Shown one piece after another: positions 24,471-32,661 of a DNA stretch of 62,027 bases (its first letter is position 1; every line of letters begins with the position of its first letter). The position numbers and the translations under genes are program-made. The notes beneath the pieces were generated by a model, which made no database searches, had not been told where the DNA came from, and saw only the letters and a list, made by a program, of their open reading frames with translations. This DNA is from CBDHDN01 sp965261585 (lineage in GTDB: Bacteria > Pseudomonadota > Alphaproteobacteria > UBA6615), in contig CBDHDN010000045.1 of NCBI GenBank assembly GCA_965261585.1, positions 1-62,027 of the forward strand. Direction: 5' to 3'.

Positions 24471-26630
24471 TCAGCCCTCGAGCTCGGAAAAGACGGCCAC
24501 CCGGTCCATGACCGCGACAATCCGGGCGAGCAGCCGCAGCCGATTCTCCCGAATCATGGTTTCCCCGACGTTAACCGTTACCTTGTCGAAAAACGTGTCG
24601 ACCGGTCGCCGCAGCCGGGCCAGCAGGCCCATGGCGTCGGCGAACTGCTCGTCGCCGATCAGCGGCCCGGCACCGGCCTCGACCTCGCTCAGCTTGGCCC
24701 ACAGGTCGGCCTCCTCATGGCCGTTCGCCGGCTGCGGCAGGGCCGGGTCGTAGCGCGCGCCGTCGAAGGTGACGCCATCCTTCTTTTCCTCGACGCGCAC
24801 GATGTTGGTGGCGCGCCGATAGGCCGTCAGCAGGTTGGCGCCGTCCTCCGCGGCAACGAACGCGCCGAGCGCCCGGACCCGCGCGAGCAGGCGCACCAGA
24901 TCGTCCTCGTCGGCCAGCGCGAAGACCGCCGCGACTTGGTCGTAGGGCACCCCTTGGTCCCGCAGATGCACCTTCAGCCGGTCGGCGACGAACGACAGCA
25001 CCGCCGCCGCCGTGTCTTTTGTATTCTGGCGCCCGTCGGGCGCGGCGGTCTTCTGGCGCCCCTTGGGCGCCGGGGTTTTGCCGCGCCCCTTGGACGAGGC
25101 CTTGCGGTACAGCCCATCGCTCGTCGCCAACACCTTGGCCAAGGGGACGCGCAGCTCGTTCTCGAGGATCAGGCGGATGACGCCCAGGGCCGCGCGGCGC
25201 AGCGCGAACGGGTCCTTCGAGCCGGTCGGCGTCTCGCCGATGCCGAAGAAGCCAACCAGCGTGTCGATCTTGTCGGCCAGCGCCACGGCGATCGAGACCG
25301 CCTTGTGCGGGCACGCGTCGTTCGGCCCGGCCGGCGAATAGTGGTCGGCGATGGCATCGGCGACGTCGTGCTTCTCGCCCTCATCGAGCGCGTAGTAGCG
25401 GCCCATGATGCCCTGCAGCTCGGGGAACTCGCAGACCATGCCGGTCACCAGGTCGGCCTTGGCCAGCAGCGCCGCCGTGCGGGCCATGTCCGAATGGCAG
25501 CGCGGGATCGCGTCAGCCAGCTCGCCGGCCAGGATCTGCAGGCGCATGACCTTGTCGCCGAGGCTGCCGAGCCTGGCATGGAAAACGATGCCGTCGAGCA
25601 CCGGCACGCGCTCTTCGAGCGTCGTCTTGCGGTCGGCGTCCCAAAAGTACTTGGCGTCGGCCAGCCGCGCCCGCAGCACGCGTTCGTTGCCGGCGACGAT
25701 CGCCGCGCCGCCATCGTCGGCCATCAGGTTGGCGACGAACAAAAAGCGCGGCGCCAGGGCGCCTGCGGCATCGTCGATCGCGAAGTACTTCTGTTGCGAG
25801 CGCATCGCGGTCGTCAGCACCTCTGGCGGCAGGCCCATGAACGCCTCATCGATGCGGCCCATGAGCACGACGGGCCACTCGACGAGGCCCGTGACCTCGT
25901 CGAGCAGCGCCTCGTCGGGACGCAGGCGCAATCCCGCCGCCTCGACCGCGGCCGCCGCGTCGCCGCCGATCCGGTCGCGCCGCGCCGCCGGATCGAGCTC
26001 GACGTAGGCGCAGCGCAGCTTTTCCGCGTAATCGGCAAAGCCGGTGGCGTCGATGGCCGCCGGGGCGAGGAAGCGATGGCCACGGGTCGTGCCGCCGAAC
26101 GGCAGCACGTCGTCGGCGGCGAGCGCGATGCCGCCGTCGAGCGCGCTGCCGTCGAACACGGCCACGACGCCGTACAAGGGCCGCACCCAGCGCAGCCTCG
26201 TATTGGCCCAGCGCATGGATTTCGGCCACGGCATCGCCTGCGCCACCTCGGCGACGATCTCGCTCAGCAGGGCCGCCGCCGGCCGGCCCGGCCGGTCGAT
26301 CACCGCGAACAGGAACGTGCCCTTGGGCGTCTCGCGCACCTCGCAGGCATCGCGGGTCAGCCCGACCGAGCCGAGGAATCCGGCGATCGCCTTGTCCGGC
26401 GCGTCGATGCGGGGCCCCTTGCGCTCGATGCGCTGATCCGGCTGGGCCAACGGCAACCCGTCGACGACCAACGCCAGCCGGCGCGGCGTCGTGAAGGCAT
26501 CGGCCCGCTCGAACGACAGTTGCTCCGCCTTGAGCCGTTCCGTGACCAGGCGCTTGAGGTCGGCACAGGCACGCGCCTGCATTCGCGCCGGAATCTCCTC
26601 CGACAGAAACTCAACCAGCAGCTCAGCCAT
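24471..26630 (-). CDS. glyS: Glycyl-tRNA synthetase beta subunit
   Basis: This 719-aa beta subunit of the heterotetrameric synthetase begins AELLVEFLSEEIPARMQ, with TTPRRLALVV near residue 60 and a C-terminal DALR-type domain. An unusual lysine/arginine-rich insert near residues 520-545 contains about three degenerate repeats (GRGKTPAPK, GRQKTAAPD, GRQNTKD). The matching DNA shows a 27-bp period. The ATG at 26630 is chosen at the start of family similarity. The stop lies 4 bp before the ppdK start. Confidence 0.93.
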   Translation of the reverse strand: MAELLVEFLSEEIPARMQARACADLKRLVTERLKAEQLSFERADAFTTPRRLALVVDGLPLAQPDQRIERKGPRIDAPDKAIAGFLGSVGLTRDACEVRETPKGTFLFAVIDRPGRPAAALLSEIVAEVAQAMPWPKSMRWANTRLRWVRPLYGVVAVFDGSALDGGIALAADDVLPFGGTTRGHRFLAPAAIDATGFADYAEKLRCAYVELDPAARRDRIGGDAAAAVEAAGLRLRPDEALLDEVTGLVEWPVVLMGRIDEAFMGLPPEVLTTAMRSQQKYFAIDDAAGALAPRFLFVANLMADDGGAAIVAGNERVLRARLADAKYFWDADRKTTLEERVPVLDGIVFHARLGSLGDKVMRLQILAGELADAIPRCHSDMARTAALLAKADLVTGMVCEFPELQGIMGRYYALDEGEKHDVADAIADHYSPAGPNDACPHKAVSIAVALADKIDTLVGFFGIGETPTGSKDPFALRRAALGVIRLILENELRVPLAKVLATSDGLYRKASSKGRGKTPAPKGRQKTAAPDGRQNTKDTAAAVLSFVADRLKVHLRDQGVPYDQVAAVFALADEDDLVRLLARVRALGAFVAAEDGANLLTAYRRATNIVRVEEKKDGVTFDGARYDPALPQPANGHEEADLWAKLSEVEAGAGPLIGDEQFADAMGLLARLRRPVDTFFDKVTVNVGETMIRENRLRLLARIVAVMDRVAVFSELEG

Positions 26631-26661
26631 GCCGCGTTTCCCATCGGAGAGTCTGTTGCCT

Positions 26662-26764
26662 ACCCCCCTCCCCGGCCCTCCCCCCCTTGGGGGGAGGGAG
26701 CACCCTCGGCGGCCCAGCGATGGCATTCCCTCCCCCCAAGGGGGGGAGGGTCGGGGTGGGGGGT
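26662..26764. repeat. Large GC-rich inverted repeat upstream of glyS
   Basis: Two arms of about 38 bp, nearly complementary and each itself palindromic around CCCCCCTTGGGGGG, are separated by about 28 bp. The element could form a strong hairpin or cruciform between the DUF559 gene and glyS. Similar CCCTCCCCCC/GGGGGGAGGG palindromes are common intergenic repeats in alphaproteobacteria. It may affect glyS readthrough from the glyQ transcript. Confidence 0.7.
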
Positions 26765-26797
26765 GGCGCCGGAACGGCGCCGGCCGATACAAGGAGA

Positions 26798-27211
26798 TCA
26801 CACGCCATCGTCGAGCTCCCGCAATGTATTTACGATGGCATCGAGGACGGCTTCCATGTTGGCGGCAACCTGGTTGTTCCAGAACCGCAGTACCCGGAAG
26901 CCATGGGCTTCCAACCGCCGGGTTCGGATCGCGTCCCGCGCGGCGCTGACTGTGTGCTGCCCGCCGCCCAATTCGACGACAAGCTTCGGGTCCATGCAGG
27001 CGAAGTCAACGATGTAAGGGCCGAGCGGGACCTGCTTGCGAAAGCGGTAGCCTTCGGGCCGCTTGCCGCGGAGCCGCCGCCACACAGCTTGCTCCGCGTC
27101 GGTCATTTCGCGTCGAAGACGCCGGGCATTGTCCTTGGCCGCCTCGTCCGCCCATCGGCGAGGAGACCTGCTCGATAGCCCCGGGGTGGAACGTGCGATA
27201 CGAGGCGTCAC
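26798..27211 (-). CDS. DUF559 endonuclease-like protein
   Basis: This 137-aa DUF559 protein, related to Vsr-type nuclease folds, contains ARRLRREMTDAEQAVWRRLR, GYRFRKQVPLGPYIVDFAC and VVELGGGQHTVSAARDAIRTRRLEAHGFRVLRFWNNQV. The Asp and Glu-Gln positions of the PD-(D/E)XK-like core are visible, although the usual DGxxH reads GGGQH. Its GTG start overlaps the glyQ stop (GTGA), so it is translationally coupled between the two glycyl-tRNA synthetase subunit genes. Its function is unknown. Confidence 0.8.
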   Translation of the reverse strand: MTPRIARSTPGLSSRSPRRWADEAAKDNARRLRREMTDAEQAVWRRLRGKRPEGYRFRKQVPLGPYIVDFACMDPKLVVELGGGQHTVSAARDAIRTRRLEAHGFRVLRFWNNQVAANMEAVLDAIVNTLRELDDGV

Positions 27212-28104
27212 TGCGCCACCTCAGGCAGATCGCCCTGGCTGGCCAGCCACGCCGCGCAGCAGCCCTTCGCCAGGGCGCGGACGCGGCCGATGTAGGACTG
27301 GCGTTCGGTCACCGAGATGACGCCGCGGGCGTCGAGCAGATTGAAGACGTGGCTGGCCTTGATGCACTGGTCGTAGGCCGGCAGCGGCAGCCGCGCCGCC
27401 AGCAGGGTTTCGCATTCCGCCTCGGCGTCGGCGAAGTGACGCGTCAGAATTTCGCTGTTCGCGTGCTCGAAATTGTAGGCGCTGTATTCGCGCTCGGCCT
27501 GCAGGAACACGTCGCCATAGGTCATGCCGCGGCCGTTGAAGTTGAGGTCGTAGACGTTCTCGACGCCCTGCACGTACATCGCCAGACGCTCCAGCCCATA
27601 GGTCAGCTCGACCGCGACGGGATCGCAGTCGAAGCCGCCGACCTGCTGGAAATAGGTGTACTGGCTGACCTCCATGCCGTCGCACCAGACCTCCCAGCCG
27701 AGGCCCCAGGCGCCGAGCGTCGGGCTCTCCCAGTCGTCCTCGACGAAGCGGATGTCGTGGCGCCGTGCGTCGATGCCGAGCACCGCCAGGCTCTCCAGAT
27801 AGAGCGCCTGACTGTCCGGCGGCGACGGCTTCAGGAGGACCTGGAACTGGTAATAGTGCTGCAGCCGATTCGGGTTCTCGCCATAGCGCCCGTCGGTCGG
27901 GCGCCGCGACGGCTGGACGTAGGCGACGTTCCACGGCTGCGGTCCGAGCGCCCGCAGGGTCGTCGCCGGATGGAACGTTCCGGCACCGACCTCCATGTCG
28001 TAGGGCTGCAGGATCATGCAGCCCTGGCCTGCCCAGTAGCTTTGCAGTCTCAGGATAAGGTCTTGGAAACTCGGGCCGTTCGTCGCAGTCGCGGCAGGGG
28101 CCAT
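27208..28104 (-). CDS. glyQ: Glycyl-tRNA synthetase alpha subunit
   Basis: This 298-aa class II catalytic subunit has FQDLILRLQSYWAGQGC near the start. It continues with GAGTFHPATTLRALGPQPW, AYVQPSRRPTDGRYGENPNRLQHYYQFQV and VAVELTYGLERLAMYVQGV, which are invariant in GlyQ. It works with GlyS to form Gly-tRNA. The ATG at 28104 matches the family start; the open frame continues upstream without similarity. It is followed by the coupled DUF559 gene and glyS. Confidence 0.95.
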   Translation of the reverse strand: MAPAATATNGPSFQDLILRLQSYWAGQGCMILQPYDMEVGAGTFHPATTLRALGPQPWNVAYVQPSRRPTDGRYGENPNRLQHYYQFQVLLKPSPPDSQALYLESLAVLGIDARRHDIRFVEDDWESPTLGAWGLGWEVWCDGMEVSQYTYFQQVGGFDCDPVAVELTYGLERLAMYVQGVENVYDLNFNGRGMTYGDVFLQAEREYSAYNFEHANSEILTRHFADAEAECETLLAARLPLPAYDQCIKASHVFNLLDARGVISVTERQSYIGRVRALAKGCCAAWLASQGDLPEVAQ

Positions 28105-28208
28105 GGTCTGGCACGCTTCCCCGGGGGCATTGCGCGGCGCACGATAGTGGCGGCCCCAAACGCGGTCAAGCAAGCAGCCGCCAGGCCGAGGGTCGCTCGG
28201 CCGGTGGG

Positions 28209-28463
28209 CTACGCCGAATAGGGGCAGTCCCGCCGGCCGCAGTGTTTGGCTCCCCCCGCGGCGACGAAGGTCCCGCACACCGGGCACGACACGGTGTCGA
28301 TGCTGCCGTCGTCGGCGGCCTCGCGCTGCGCCTTGCGCGTGCCCTTGGCCGCCGTTGCCGCCTTCGCCAGCTGGTCGAGGCGGCCGATCATCTTGAAGCC
28401 GTACAGGACGGCCACGATGATCGCCACGAGCAGGGCAAGCTTGGTGATGGAGAAGCCGAACAT
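28209..28463 (-). CDS. Small membrane protein with C-terminal zinc-ribbon-like cysteines
   Basis: This 84-aa protein has one N-terminal transmembrane helix (ITKLALLVAIIVAVLYGF), a charged middle, and a C-terminal CPVCGTF/HCGRRDCPYS pair of metal-binding-like motifs. It lies between sppA and glyQ on the same strand, a recurrent alphaproteobacterial arrangement. The function is unknown; a zinc-binding membrane-associated protein is all that can be said. Confidence 0.75.
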   Translation of the reverse strand: MFGFSITKLALLVAIIVAVLYGFKMIGRLDQLAKAATAAKGTRKAQREAADDGSIDTVSCPVCGTFVAAGGAKHCGRRDCPYSA

Positions 28464-28472
28464 GTGTGCGCC

Positions 28473-29354
28473 CTAGAGGCCGAAGCGGGCCCACAGGGCC
28501 CAGCGCTCCAGCGCCGCGAGAGCGCCGTCGACCAGGTCCTCGGCAAGCGAGCCGTTGCTCCCCTCGCGCGATGTGCGCGTCAAGCCGATGCGCCGGCGCA
28601 ACCAGGCCTGGCGCGGCCCGACGACGACCAGCCGCACCCGCTCGCCATAGCGCTCGCGCATCACCGTGCGGAGATCGCCGATCCCGTCGATCAGGCCGAG
28701 CTCCAGGGCCCGCTTGCCGGTCCAGAACTCGCCGGTAAACAGCTCATCCTCCGGCGCCTTCAGGGCACCGGCCCGGCGCGCCCGCACCGCGTCCATGAAC
28801 GCGGCGTGGATTTCCGCCTGGGCCTGGGTCAGGCGCTCCACGTCTTCCGGCTTCTCGGGACGGAACGGATCGAGCATGCCCTTGTTGGCCCCGGCCGTGT
28901 GCATGCGCCGCTCGATGCCGTAGCGGGCGATCAGGTCCTGGAAGCCGAAGCCGGCATAGATGACGCCGATCGAGCCGACGATCGAGCTTTCGTCGGCGAA
29001 AATCTCGTCCGCGGCGCAGGCCAGCCAGTAGCCGCCCGAGGCGGCAACGTCCTCGGCGAAGGCGACGACGGGCACCTCCTTTTCCGTCGCCAACGCGCGG
29101 ATACGCTTGTAGATCAGCGACGACTGCACGGGCGAGCCGCCCGGCGAGTTCACCGCCAGCGCCACCGCCTTCAGATTTGGCAGCTTGAACGCGCGCTCCA
29201 GGGACGCGGCAAGACTCTGCAGGCTAAGCGAGCCGCGCCTGACCGGCATGCCGCCGCCGGCGATCATGCCCTGCAGCCGCACGACCGACACGACGGGTGG
29301 CGGGTTCTGATAGCGCTCGAACGGCAGCAGGCGCAGCAGGTCGTTGACGGCCAT
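28473..29354 (-). CDS. sppA: S49-family signal peptide peptidase (SppA-like)
   Basis: This 293-aa serine protease has the family core AVNSPGGSPVQSSLIYKRI and AFAEDVAASGGYWLACAADEIFA, in which the Ser before GG is the likely nucleophile. The conserved IVGSIGVIYAGFGF is also present. It is the short, single-domain form and lacks a strong N-terminal membrane helix, unlike E. coli SppA. SppA-type enzymes digest cleaved signal peptides. It ends 9 bp before the small zinc-ribbon membrane gene. Confidence 0.9.
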   Translation of the reverse strand: MAVNDLLRLLPFERYQNPPPVVSVVRLQGMIAGGGMPVRRGSLSLQSLAASLERAFKLPNLKAVALAVNSPGGSPVQSSLIYKRIRALATEKEVPVVAFAEDVAASGGYWLACAADEIFADESSIVGSIGVIYAGFGFQDLIARYGIERRMHTAGANKGMLDPFRPEKPEDVERLTQAQAEIHAAFMDAVRARRAGALKAPEDELFTGEFWTGKRALELGLIDGIGDLRTVMRERYGERVRLVVVGPRQAWLRRRIGLTRTSREGSNGSLAEDLVDGALAALERWALWARFGL

Positions 29355-29417
29355 GTCTCATAGATTAGCCCGTGCGCGCCGGATCACAAGTGCGGCGGCC
29401 GGTTGGCGCGACCGCGG

Positions 29418-30170
29418 TCAGGCGACGTCCAGCGCCGCGCCGCCGCGCAGGATGGCGTCCGCCGCCGGCGTGAAACCGCCGCCGCCGCCGCCGGCGGCGT
29501 GCAGCACGAGCCCGGCGGCCAGCCGCAACGGCGTCGAGACGCCGCGGCGCGCCGTCACGATGACGCGTTTTGCGGCCTGGCGGTCGCCGGGCCACAGCGG
29601 GAAGACGACGACGGCGCCGGCATGGCCCGCCAGGCCGGACAGCAGGTCGGCCAGCCGGTCGGCACGGTGGATGAGCGTCACGCGCCCCTGCGGCCGCACG
29701 AACGCGAGCATCGCTGCGAGCCACGCGCCGAGATCGGCCGCGCCCTCGATGTTCGCGCCCGCCTTGCCGGGATGGCCGGGCACCGCCGCGGCCGCGGCAG
29801 TGAGGTGGGGCGGGTTGGCGAACACGTGATCGAACGTGCCCGGCGCGAGTGCCGGCGGCGGCGCGGCCACGTCGCCCGTCATGAACCGCACCCTATCGGC
29901 GAGCCCGTTCGCGGTCGCGTTGTGCCGCGCCAGGGCGGCGAGGTCGGGTGCCAGCTCGAGGCCGACGACGTTGCAGGCGGCAACCCGGCGGGCCAGGCAG
30001 AGCGCCGCCGCGCCGACGCCGCTGCCGCACTCCAGGACCGCATTGCCATCGCCGGCCGGCACGGCGGCCGCCAGCAGCACCGGATCGATGGCGACGCGGT
30101 AGCCGGCCGCCGGCTGGCGCAGGACGACGCGCCCGCCAAGCAGCGTGTCATCGGTGACGGCCTCAGCCAC
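29418..30170 (-). CDS. TrmN6-like tRNA/rRNA adenine methyltransferase
   Basis: This 250-aa Rossmann methyltransferase has a SAM motif AVLECGSGVGAAALCLARRV and the N6-adenine catalytic motif NPPH within VFANPPHLTAAA. This resembles TrmN6/YfiC, which modifies tRNA-Val adenine 37. The N-terminal DDTLLGGRVVLRQPAAGYRVAIDPVLLAAAVPA is typical of the family. Its start overlaps the end of the DUF2007 gene by 8 nt, implying coupling. Confidence 0.85.
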   Translation of the reverse strand: MAEAVTDDTLLGGRVVLRQPAAGYRVAIDPVLLAAAVPAGDGNAVLECGSGVGAAALCLARRVAACNVVGLELAPDLAALARHNATANGLADRVRFMTGDVAAPPPALAPGTFDHVFANPPHLTAAAAAVPGHPGKAGANIEGAADLGAWLAAMLAFVRPQGRVTLIHRADRLADLLSGLAGHAGAVVVFPLWPGDRQAAKRVIVTARRGVSTPLRLAAGLVLHAAGGGGGGFTPAADAILRGGAALDVA

Positions 30171-30396
30171 CGGGGCCGTCGTCGCTCAGCGGCAGCTCGC
30201 CGGCATCGGCGAGGATGCGCCGGCTCCGTATATAGTCTTCGTCGATGACCATCAGGCGGCGCCGGATGGCGCCGGCGCCGCCCTCGAGGATGGCCGTCTG
30301 GGCGTCGAGGATGATGGCCCCGATGTGCTCATCGGCGAGCAGGGCCTGCAGCCATGACAGGCGCACCGGATCGTTGCTGCGCAGAAGCTCTCGCAT
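30163..30396 (-). CDS. DUF2007 domain protein
   Basis: This 77-aa protein matches the DUF2007 pattern: MRELLRSNDPVRLSWLQALL, then DEHIGAIILDAQTAILEGG and IRRRLMVIDEDYIRSRRIL. Such proteins are small soluble putative signal-transducing proteins of unknown role. It precedes and overlaps the TrmN6-like gene and is divergent from the polyprenyl synthase gene. Confidence 0.85.
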   Translation of the reverse strand: MRELLRSNDPVRLSWLQALLADEHIGAIILDAQTAILEGGAGAIRRRLMVIDEDYIRSRRILADAGELPLSDDGPGG

Positions 30397-30557
30397 GGGC
30401 CTAAACCCTTTACACTACAAGACTCTCGGCCCACGGCCGCCGACAAGACGCCCTTGACCGGGGGGGCGATAATCCTATGCTCGCTGGTGCCGCGCGGGGC
30501 GTCAACGACGGCGGCTCCGGATCACGCAGGGGGTGTCTATTGGCAATTGCCGCGAGC

Positions 30558-31562
30558 ATGCCGCGGGTCGCTGCCGTCGAGCAGCCGTCGCCGCTCGCTG
30601 CGCTGCGCGAGTTGTGCGCCGGCGACCTGAACCAGGTCAACGCGCTGATCGTCAAGCACATGCAGTCCGAGGTCGGGCTGATCCCGCAGCTCGCCGGGCA
30701 CCTCGTCGCCGCCGGCGGCAAGCGGCTACGCCCGCTGCTGACCCTCGCCAGCGCCCACATGTGCGGCTACCGCGGCGCGGCGCATCGCGGCCTCGCCGCC
30801 AGCGTCGAGTTCATTCACACCGCGACGCTACTGCACGACGACGTCGTCGACGGCTCGGACCTGCGCCGCGGCCAGGACACGGCGAACGCGGTGTGGGGCA
30901 ACAAGCCCAGCGTCCTGGTCGGCGATTTCCTGTTCAGCCGGGCCTTCGAGCTGATGGTGGCGAGCGGCTCGCTCAGGGTGCTGGAGATCCTCTCGGCGGC
31001 CAGCGCGGTGATCGCCGAGGGCGAGGTCCAGCAGCTCATCACCGCCAACGATACGGCGACGGACGAGGACGCCTATCTGGCCGTCATTCGGGCCAAGACG
31101 GCGGCGCTGTTCGCGGCCGCCTGCCGCATCGGCGCGGTAATCGCCGACCGCCCGGCGGCACAAGAAGCGGCGCTCGACGCCTACGGCCTCAACCTCGGCA
31201 TCGCCTATCAGCTGATCGACGACTGCCTCGACTTCACGGCCCATGAGGCGGCGCTGGGCAAGGCCGTCGGCGACGACTATCGCGACGGCAAGGTGACGCT
31301 GCCGGTCGTCCTCGCCTACGCTCGCGGCGACCTGATGGAGCGCGCCTTCTGGCGCCGCACGCTGGAAGAGCTGGACCAGCGCGACGGCGATTTGGAGCAC
31401 GCGATCGCGATCCTCGAGGGCACCGGCGCGCTGGACGACACGCGCGCCCGTGCCCGCACCTACACAGAGGAGGCCCAGGCGGAGCTCGCCGGCTTCCCCG
31501 ACGGGCCGCACCGCCAAGCTCTGCTCGACGTCGCCGACTTCTGCGTCGATCGGGCCTACTGA
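30558..31562 (+). CDS. ispB: Trans-polyprenyl diphosphate synthase (quinone side chain)
   Basis: This 334-aa isoprenoid chain elongase has the first Asp-rich motif in TATLLHDDVVDGSDLRRG and the second in YQLIDDCLDFT, plus GGKRLRPLLTLASA for IPP binding. It probably makes the ubiquinone side chain; chain length cannot be read reliably. The ATG at 30558 is used. A TTG at 30540 behind a G-rich stretch and an ATG at 30477 are alternatives. It is divergent from the DUF2007/TrmN6 pair. Confidence 0.9.
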   Translation: MPRVAAVEQPSPLAALRELCAGDLNQVNALIVKHMQSEVGLIPQLAGHLVAAGGKRLRPLLTLASAHMCGYRGAAHRGLAASVEFIHTATLLHDDVVDGSDLRRGQDTANAVWGNKPSVLVGDFLFSRAFELMVASGSLRVLEILSAASAVIAEGEVQQLITANDTATDEDAYLAVIRAKTAALFAAACRIGAVIADRPAAQEAALDAYGLNLGIAYQLIDDCLDFTAHEAALGKAVGDDYRDGKVTLPVVLAYARGDLMERAFWRRTLEELDQRDGDLEHAIAILEGTGALDDTRARARTYTEEAQAELAGFPDGPHRQALLDVADFCVDRAY

Positions 31563-31758
31563 GGCGGGCCGAGCTCGACCGCGAGGCAGTCGGTGTCGCC
31601 GGCAACGGACACACCGTTCAACCTGATCCTGGAGGCGCGGCGCTGACGGCCCGTGTCCCCCTCACCCGCCCATCGCTCTCCAGCGCCCCGGACGCTGTTG
31701 CCGGCCGGGGCGGGTTTGCAGTTAGAATGGGGCTAATGACTCTTCGGGGGAGGCGGCC

Positions 31759-32634
31759 ATGTTGAACCTACGCCCGCTGTCGGACGCGCTGGGCGCGGAG
31801 ATCTCCGGCATCGACCTGGCGACGCCACCGGACGCCGCGCTGTTCGGCGAGATCCTGGCGGCGCTCGTCGACAACCACGTCCTCGCGATCCCCGGGCAGT
31901 CGTTGAGCCCCGGCGCCTTCGCCGGGTTCGCGCGGCTGTTCGGCCGGCCGCAGCCGCACGTCCTGGACCACCTGCGCCATGCCGAGTATCCGGAGATCCT
32001 GGCGCTGTCGAACGTGTTCGAAAACGGCAAGCCGACGGGCGTATACGACGGCGCGGCGTACTGGCACACCGACATGTCCTACGAGGCCGAGCCGGCGTTC
32101 GCCACGCTGGTCTACGCCGTCGCCGCGCCGGCCGACGGCGGCGACACGCGCTTCGCCAACCTGGCGCGGGCCTATGACGCGCTGCCCGAGGCGACGAAGC
32201 GGCGCATCGATGGGCTGAGTGTCGTGCATCACTACGGCAACCGCGCCAACCTGGACGAATCTTCCTCGACCTCGGCCTCGGTGCTGAGCGACGAGCAGAA
32301 GCGATACGTCGAGAACGTCCACCACCCGCTGGTGCTGCGCCACCCGATCAGCGGCCGCAAGGCGCTCTACGGCGTCGCCGGCAGCGCCATGGGCATCGTC
32401 GGTTGGCCGGACGACGAGGCCGTCGCCCTGCTGGACGAGCTGACGGCGCACGCGACGGCGCCGCGGTTCGTCCACGCCCACCGCTATGCGGTCGGCGACG
32501 TGGTCGTCTGGGACAACAGCGCGACACTGCACGCGGCGACCCTGCTCGCACCGGCCACGGGACCGGCCGACACGCGCCTGCTGCAGCGCATCAGCGTCAA
32601 GGGCACGGCAGCCGCCGTCGCCGGCCCCGCCTGA
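31759..32634 (+). CDS. TauD/TfdA-family Fe(II)/2-oxoglutarate dioxygenase
   Basis: This 291-aa enzyme carries the HxD iron ligands in AAYWHTDMSYEAEPAF and the distal His region in VVWDNSATLHAATLL, with an Arg for 2-oxoglutarate shortly after. TauD-type enzymes hydroxylate taurine, alkylsulfonates or herbicide-like acids; the substrate here is undetermined. The start is supported by GGGGGAGG upstream. It precedes the GMC oxidoreductase by 27 bp, suggesting a shared catabolic transcript. Confidence 0.9.
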   Translation: MLNLRPLSDALGAEISGIDLATPPDAALFGEILAALVDNHVLAIPGQSLSPGAFAGFARLFGRPQPHVLDHLRHAEYPEILALSNVFENGKPTGVYDGAAYWHTDMSYEAEPAFATLVYAVAAPADGGDTRFANLARAYDALPEATKRRIDGLSVVHHYGNRANLDESSSTSASVLSDEQKRYVENVHHPLVLRHPISGRKALYGVAGSAMGIVGWPDDEAVALLDELTAHATAPRFVHAHRYAVGDVVVWDNSATLHAATLLAPATGPADTRLLQRISVKGTAAAVAGPA

Positions 32635-32661
32635 GCCAATCCGGCCGCGCCAAAGGGCACG

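Noticed and set aside
26662..26764. CRISPR-like or tandem repeat array
   Set aside because: There are only two arms in inverted orientation, with no regular spacers; no CRISPR array is seen anywhere in the window.
24312..27017. Long plus-strand open frame (about 900 codons) opposite glyS
   Set aside because: Composition-driven shadow of glyS; no family features.
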